A stretch of 5,525 nt of DNA, taken from Chloroflexota bacterium. Its GTDB lineage: Bacteria; Chloroflexota; Dehalococcoidia; DSTF01; JACRBR01. Made by a program: the position numbers and the translations under genes. The notes beneath the pieces were generated by a model. That model made no database searches. It was not told where the DNA came from and saw only the letters and a list, made by a program, of their open reading frames with translations. Below are positions 3,994 through 5,525 of this stretch, piece by piece. The stretch covers positions 1 through 5,525 of the forward strand of contig JACRBR010000361.1 of the NCBI GenBank assembly GCA_016213125.1, given 5' to 3'. How positions within the stretch are numbered: position 1 is the stretch's first letter; every line of letters starts with the position of its first letter.

Positions 3994-4977
3994 ATGGCAG
4001 AGGACTTCTACAAGACGCTGGGCGTGGCGAAGACGGCTTCCGAGAAGGAGATCCGGTCGGCGTACCGCAAGCTGGCGCGGAAGCTGCACCCGGACGTGAA
4101 CCCGGGTGACAAGGCGTCGGAGGCGCGGTTCAAGGAGATCAACTCGGCGTACGAGGTGCTTTCCGACGTCGAGAAGCGGAAGAAGTACGACAAGTACGGC
4201 GACAAGTGGGAGTACGCCGACCAGATCGAGGAGATGCAGCGCGAGCGGGGCGCTCGGTTCGGCGGGCGCGGCGGCAACGGCGGCTTCCAACAGTTCGAGG
4301 TCAACGACCTGGGCAACGTGTTCGGGTCGTTCTTCGGGCGGGGCGGTGGTGGAGGCTTCGGGTCCCGGACGATGTCGCGGCGCGGGACGGACGTGCAGCA
4401 GCCGGTGGAGGTGACGCTCGAGGAGGCGTACCACGGGACATCGCGGACGCTGGAGCTGCTGTCGCAGGAGGCGTGCAGTACGTGCGGCGGGACGGGTCAG
4501 GTGGCGGGTGCGACGTGCCACGTATGCGGCGGCTACGGCGAAGTGCAGCGGCCTCGGCGGCTGGAGGTGAAGATCCCGGCGGGTGTGACGACGGGGTCAA
4601 AGGTGAAGATCGCCGGCGAGGGACAGCCGGGGATGGGCGGCGGGAAGAAAGGCGACCTGCTGCTGGTCGTGCAGGTGCGGCCGCACGCGCGGTTCGAGCG
4701 CAAGGGCGACGACCTGTACGAGGACGTGGAGGTGCTGCTGACGACGGCGGTGCTGGGAGGCGAGGTGGAGGTGCGGACGGTGACGGCGAAGGTGATGTTG
4801 AAGGTGCCACCGCTGACGCAGAACGGGAAGAGCTTCAAGCTGGGCGGGCTGGGTATGCCGCGCATGAAGGGCGCCGGGAAGGGCGATCTGTACGCGCGGG
4901 TGCGGGTGCGGTTGCCGGAAGAGCTGAGCGAGACGCAGAAGAAATTGTTTGAGGAGCTGAGCGCGGCGGGAGTGTGA
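3994..4977 (+). CDS. dnaJ: DnaJ/Hsp40 co-chaperone with a reduced zinc finger
   Basis: 327 residues, shorter than the roughly 375 of classical DnaJ. The J domain is at 4-70, with HPD at 32-34, which stimulates DnaK ATPase, and helix 4 KRKKYDKYGDKW. A Gly/Phe-rich linker runs about 86-124. The substrate-binding C-terminal domain starts near 132 (GTDVQQPVEVTLEEAYHG) and ends with a helix SETQKKLFEEL at the dimer end. The cysteine-rich region has only two CXXCXGXG units (CSTCGGTG at 161-168 and CHVCGGYG at 175-182) where classical type I DnaJ has four. It can form at most one zinc site, intermediate between DnaJ and zinc-less CbpA types. The cytoplasmic protein works with DnaK and GrpE, which are not in the window. 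The mRNA is probably leaderless. hspR follows 46 bp downstream on the same strand. Whether this is the main DnaJ or a paralogue cannot be told from this window. Confidence 0.95.
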   Translation: MAEDFYKTLGVAKTASEKEIRSAYRKLARKLHPDVNPGDKASEARFKEINSAYEVLSDVEKRKKYDKYGDKWEYADQIEEMQRERGARFGGRGGNGGFQQFEVNDLGNVFGSFFGRGGGGGFGSRTMSRRGTDVQQPVEVTLEEAYHGTSRTLELLSQEACSTCGGTGQVAGATCHVCGGYGEVQRPRRLEVKIPAGVTTGSKVKIAGEGQPGMGGGKKGDLLLVVQVRPHARFERKGDDLYEDVEVLLTTAVLGGEVEVRTVTAKVMLKVPPLTQNGKSFKLGGLGMPRMKGAGKGDLYARVRVRLPEELSETQKKLFEELSAAGV

Positions 4978-4988
4978 CCCCACCGCGG

Positions 4989-5010
4989 CCCTCCCCGTAG
5001 ACGGGGAGGG
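4989..5010 (+). promoter_or_regulatory. GC-rich hairpin between dnaJ and hspR
   Basis: CCCTCCCCG (4989-4997) and CGGGGAGGG (5002-5010) form a perfect 9-bp stem around TAGA, with the T and A of the loop also able to pair. The 3' arm overlaps the purine-rich stretch GGGAGGGAGA (5005-5014), the only good ribosome binding site before hspR. The hairpin could lower hspR translation, act as a partial terminator after dnaJ, or simply be a dispersed palindromic repeat. No T-run follows it. Confidence 0.5.
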
Positions 5011-5023
5011 AGAACTGGTTGAG

Positions 5024-5362
5024 ATGAACGACGAGCAGATGATGGACGCGGACGAGCCGGTGTACGTGATCTCGATCGCGGCGCGGATCGTCGGCGTGCA
5101 CCAGCAGACGCTGCGGATGTACGAGCGGCAGGGGCTGCTGACGCCGTGGCGGAAGGCGAACCGGCGGCTGTACTCGCGCCGGGACATCGAGCGGGTGCGG
5201 CAGATCCAGCGGCTGGTGGCGGACCTTGGTGTGAACCTGGCGGGCGCGGAGGTGATCCTGCGGATGAGCGAGCGGCTGCAGGAGGCGGAGGCGGAGAACG
5301 CACGGCTGCGGGACGAAGTGGGGCGGCTGCGGGGCCGGCAGTTGCCGGCTGCACGGGAGTAG
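5024..5362 (+). CDS. hspR: HspR, MerR-family heat-shock transcriptional repressor
   Basis: 112 residues. The N-terminal winged helix-turn-helix of the MerR family is at 13-66, with the HspR-typical VYVISIAARIVGVHQQTLRM stretch (13-32), YERQGLL, RRLYSRRDIERV and IQRL. It is followed by the conserved DLGVNLAGAEVIL (67-79). A charged heptad-rich helix at 78-104 (ERLQEAEAENARLRDEVG) is a likely coiled coil for dimerisation. There is no effector-binding domain, as is usual for HspR. In Streptomyces and mycobacteria HspR represses the dnaK operon and other chaperone genes with DnaK as co-repressor, and the same feedback is likely here. The ATG at 5024 is about 11 bases from GGGAGGGAGA; Met6 and Met7 are alternative starts. 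The gene follows dnaJ by 46 bp and probably shares its transcript, with an intervening hairpin. A further reading frame starts 2 bp after its stop. Confidence 0.95.
   Translation: MNDEQMMDADEPVYVISIAARIVGVHQQTLRMYERQGLLTPWRKANRRLYSRRDIERVRQIQRLVADLGVNLAGAEVILRMSERLQEAEAENARLRDEVGRLRGRQLPAARE
5355..5359 (+). promoter_or_regulatory. ribosome binding site of the gene after hspR
   Basis: GGGAG within the last codons of hspR, five bases before the ATG at 5365. It supports translation of the frame that runs off the window. Confidence 0.5.
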
Positions 5363-5364
5363 AC

Positions 5365-5525
5365 ATGGTGTCCGCTACGTTGTTTGAGTCGATTGGGGGG
5401 TTCGATGACCGGTTCATCGAGCGGTCGCTGCTTGCCTTGAATCGTTTCGCGCTCGGTGTGGAGATTCCGAGCGAGGATCCGCAATTCCTGCTGGATCCCA
5501 ATTGTCTGCCTCGATCATTGGATCC
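5365..5525 (+). CDS. start of an unidentified gene, cut by the window end
   Basis: The frame is open from the ATG at 5365 to the window end, giving 53 full codons. It starts MVSATLFESIGGFDDRFIER and continues through SLLALNRFALGVEIPSEDPQ to an LPRSLD segment at the edge. A GGGAG site lies five bases upstream and the start is 2 bp after the hspR stop, so it may be the third gene of the dnaJ-hspR transcript. No family is recognised, and there is no signal peptide or membrane segment in the visible part. Third codon positions are less GC-rich (about two thirds) than in dnaJ, so the gene may have a different history or lower expression. The shortness of the visible part limits confidence. Confidence 0.5.
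   Translation, partial: MVSATLFESIGGFDDRFIERSLLALNRFALGVEIPSEDPQFLLDPNCLPRSLD

Noticed and set aside
5475..5525. Three GGATCC sites in 51 bases, the last exactly at the window end
   Set aside because: They could hint at a cloning boundary, but they lie within an open frame and short six-base repeats can arise by chance. No vector sequence is seen.
1..5525. CRISPR array, tRNA or rRNA gene, insertion sequence, phage attachment site
   Set aside because: No regularly spaced repeats with spacers, no cloverleaf, no transposase or terminal inverted repeats, and no integrase were seen on either strand.

Overview
The window is GC-rich DNA with dense coding, strong purine-rich ribosome binding sites and a MerR-type HspR heat-shock repressor. 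HspR, a DnaJ with a reduced zinc finger and a probably leaderless dnaJ mRNA suit a high-GC Chloroflexota lineage. A GC-rich actinomycete is the main alternative. This placement is inference from gene content; no marker gene is present.

Left half, minus strand (2020 down to 21): five tightly packed, co-directional genes look like one operon. In order of transcription they are a ribbon-helix-helix (RHH) DNA-binding protein, a 72-residue protein, a 90-residue protein with a His/Trp/Arg-rich tail, a membrane protein made of a duplicated two-helix hairpin plus an Arg/Trp-rich tail, and a thioredoxin-fold protein without the CXXC motif. Gaps are 35, 28 and 15 bp, then a 4-bp ATGA overlap. A good promoter precedes the RHH gene, with three direct repeats of GTGCCA at exact 11-bp spacing laid over it. 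This suggests autoregulation by the RHH protein. No function for the set can be read from sequence, and it is the best candidate here for an undescribed system.

Middle, plus strand: a 366-bp divergent intergenic region (2021-2386) with regulatory-looking repeats leads into a complete SMP-30/gluconolactonase-family enzyme (2387-3250) with all expected metal ligands. A perfect 13-bp stem-loop follows and probably terminates this gene and the convergent hsp20.

Right half: a heat-shock locus. hsp20 (minus, 3811-3329) and dnaJ (plus, 3994-4977) are divergent. Between them, a perfect 10-bp palindrome lies between the two -35 boxes. dnaJ is followed by hspR (5024-5362), separated by a GC-rich hairpin touching the hspR ribosome binding site. 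A further open reading frame starts 2 bp after hspR and runs off the window. The plausible logic is that the chaperones and their repressor are co-regulated, with HspR restraining the cluster. A canonical HAIR operator is not visible, so the site of control is unproven.
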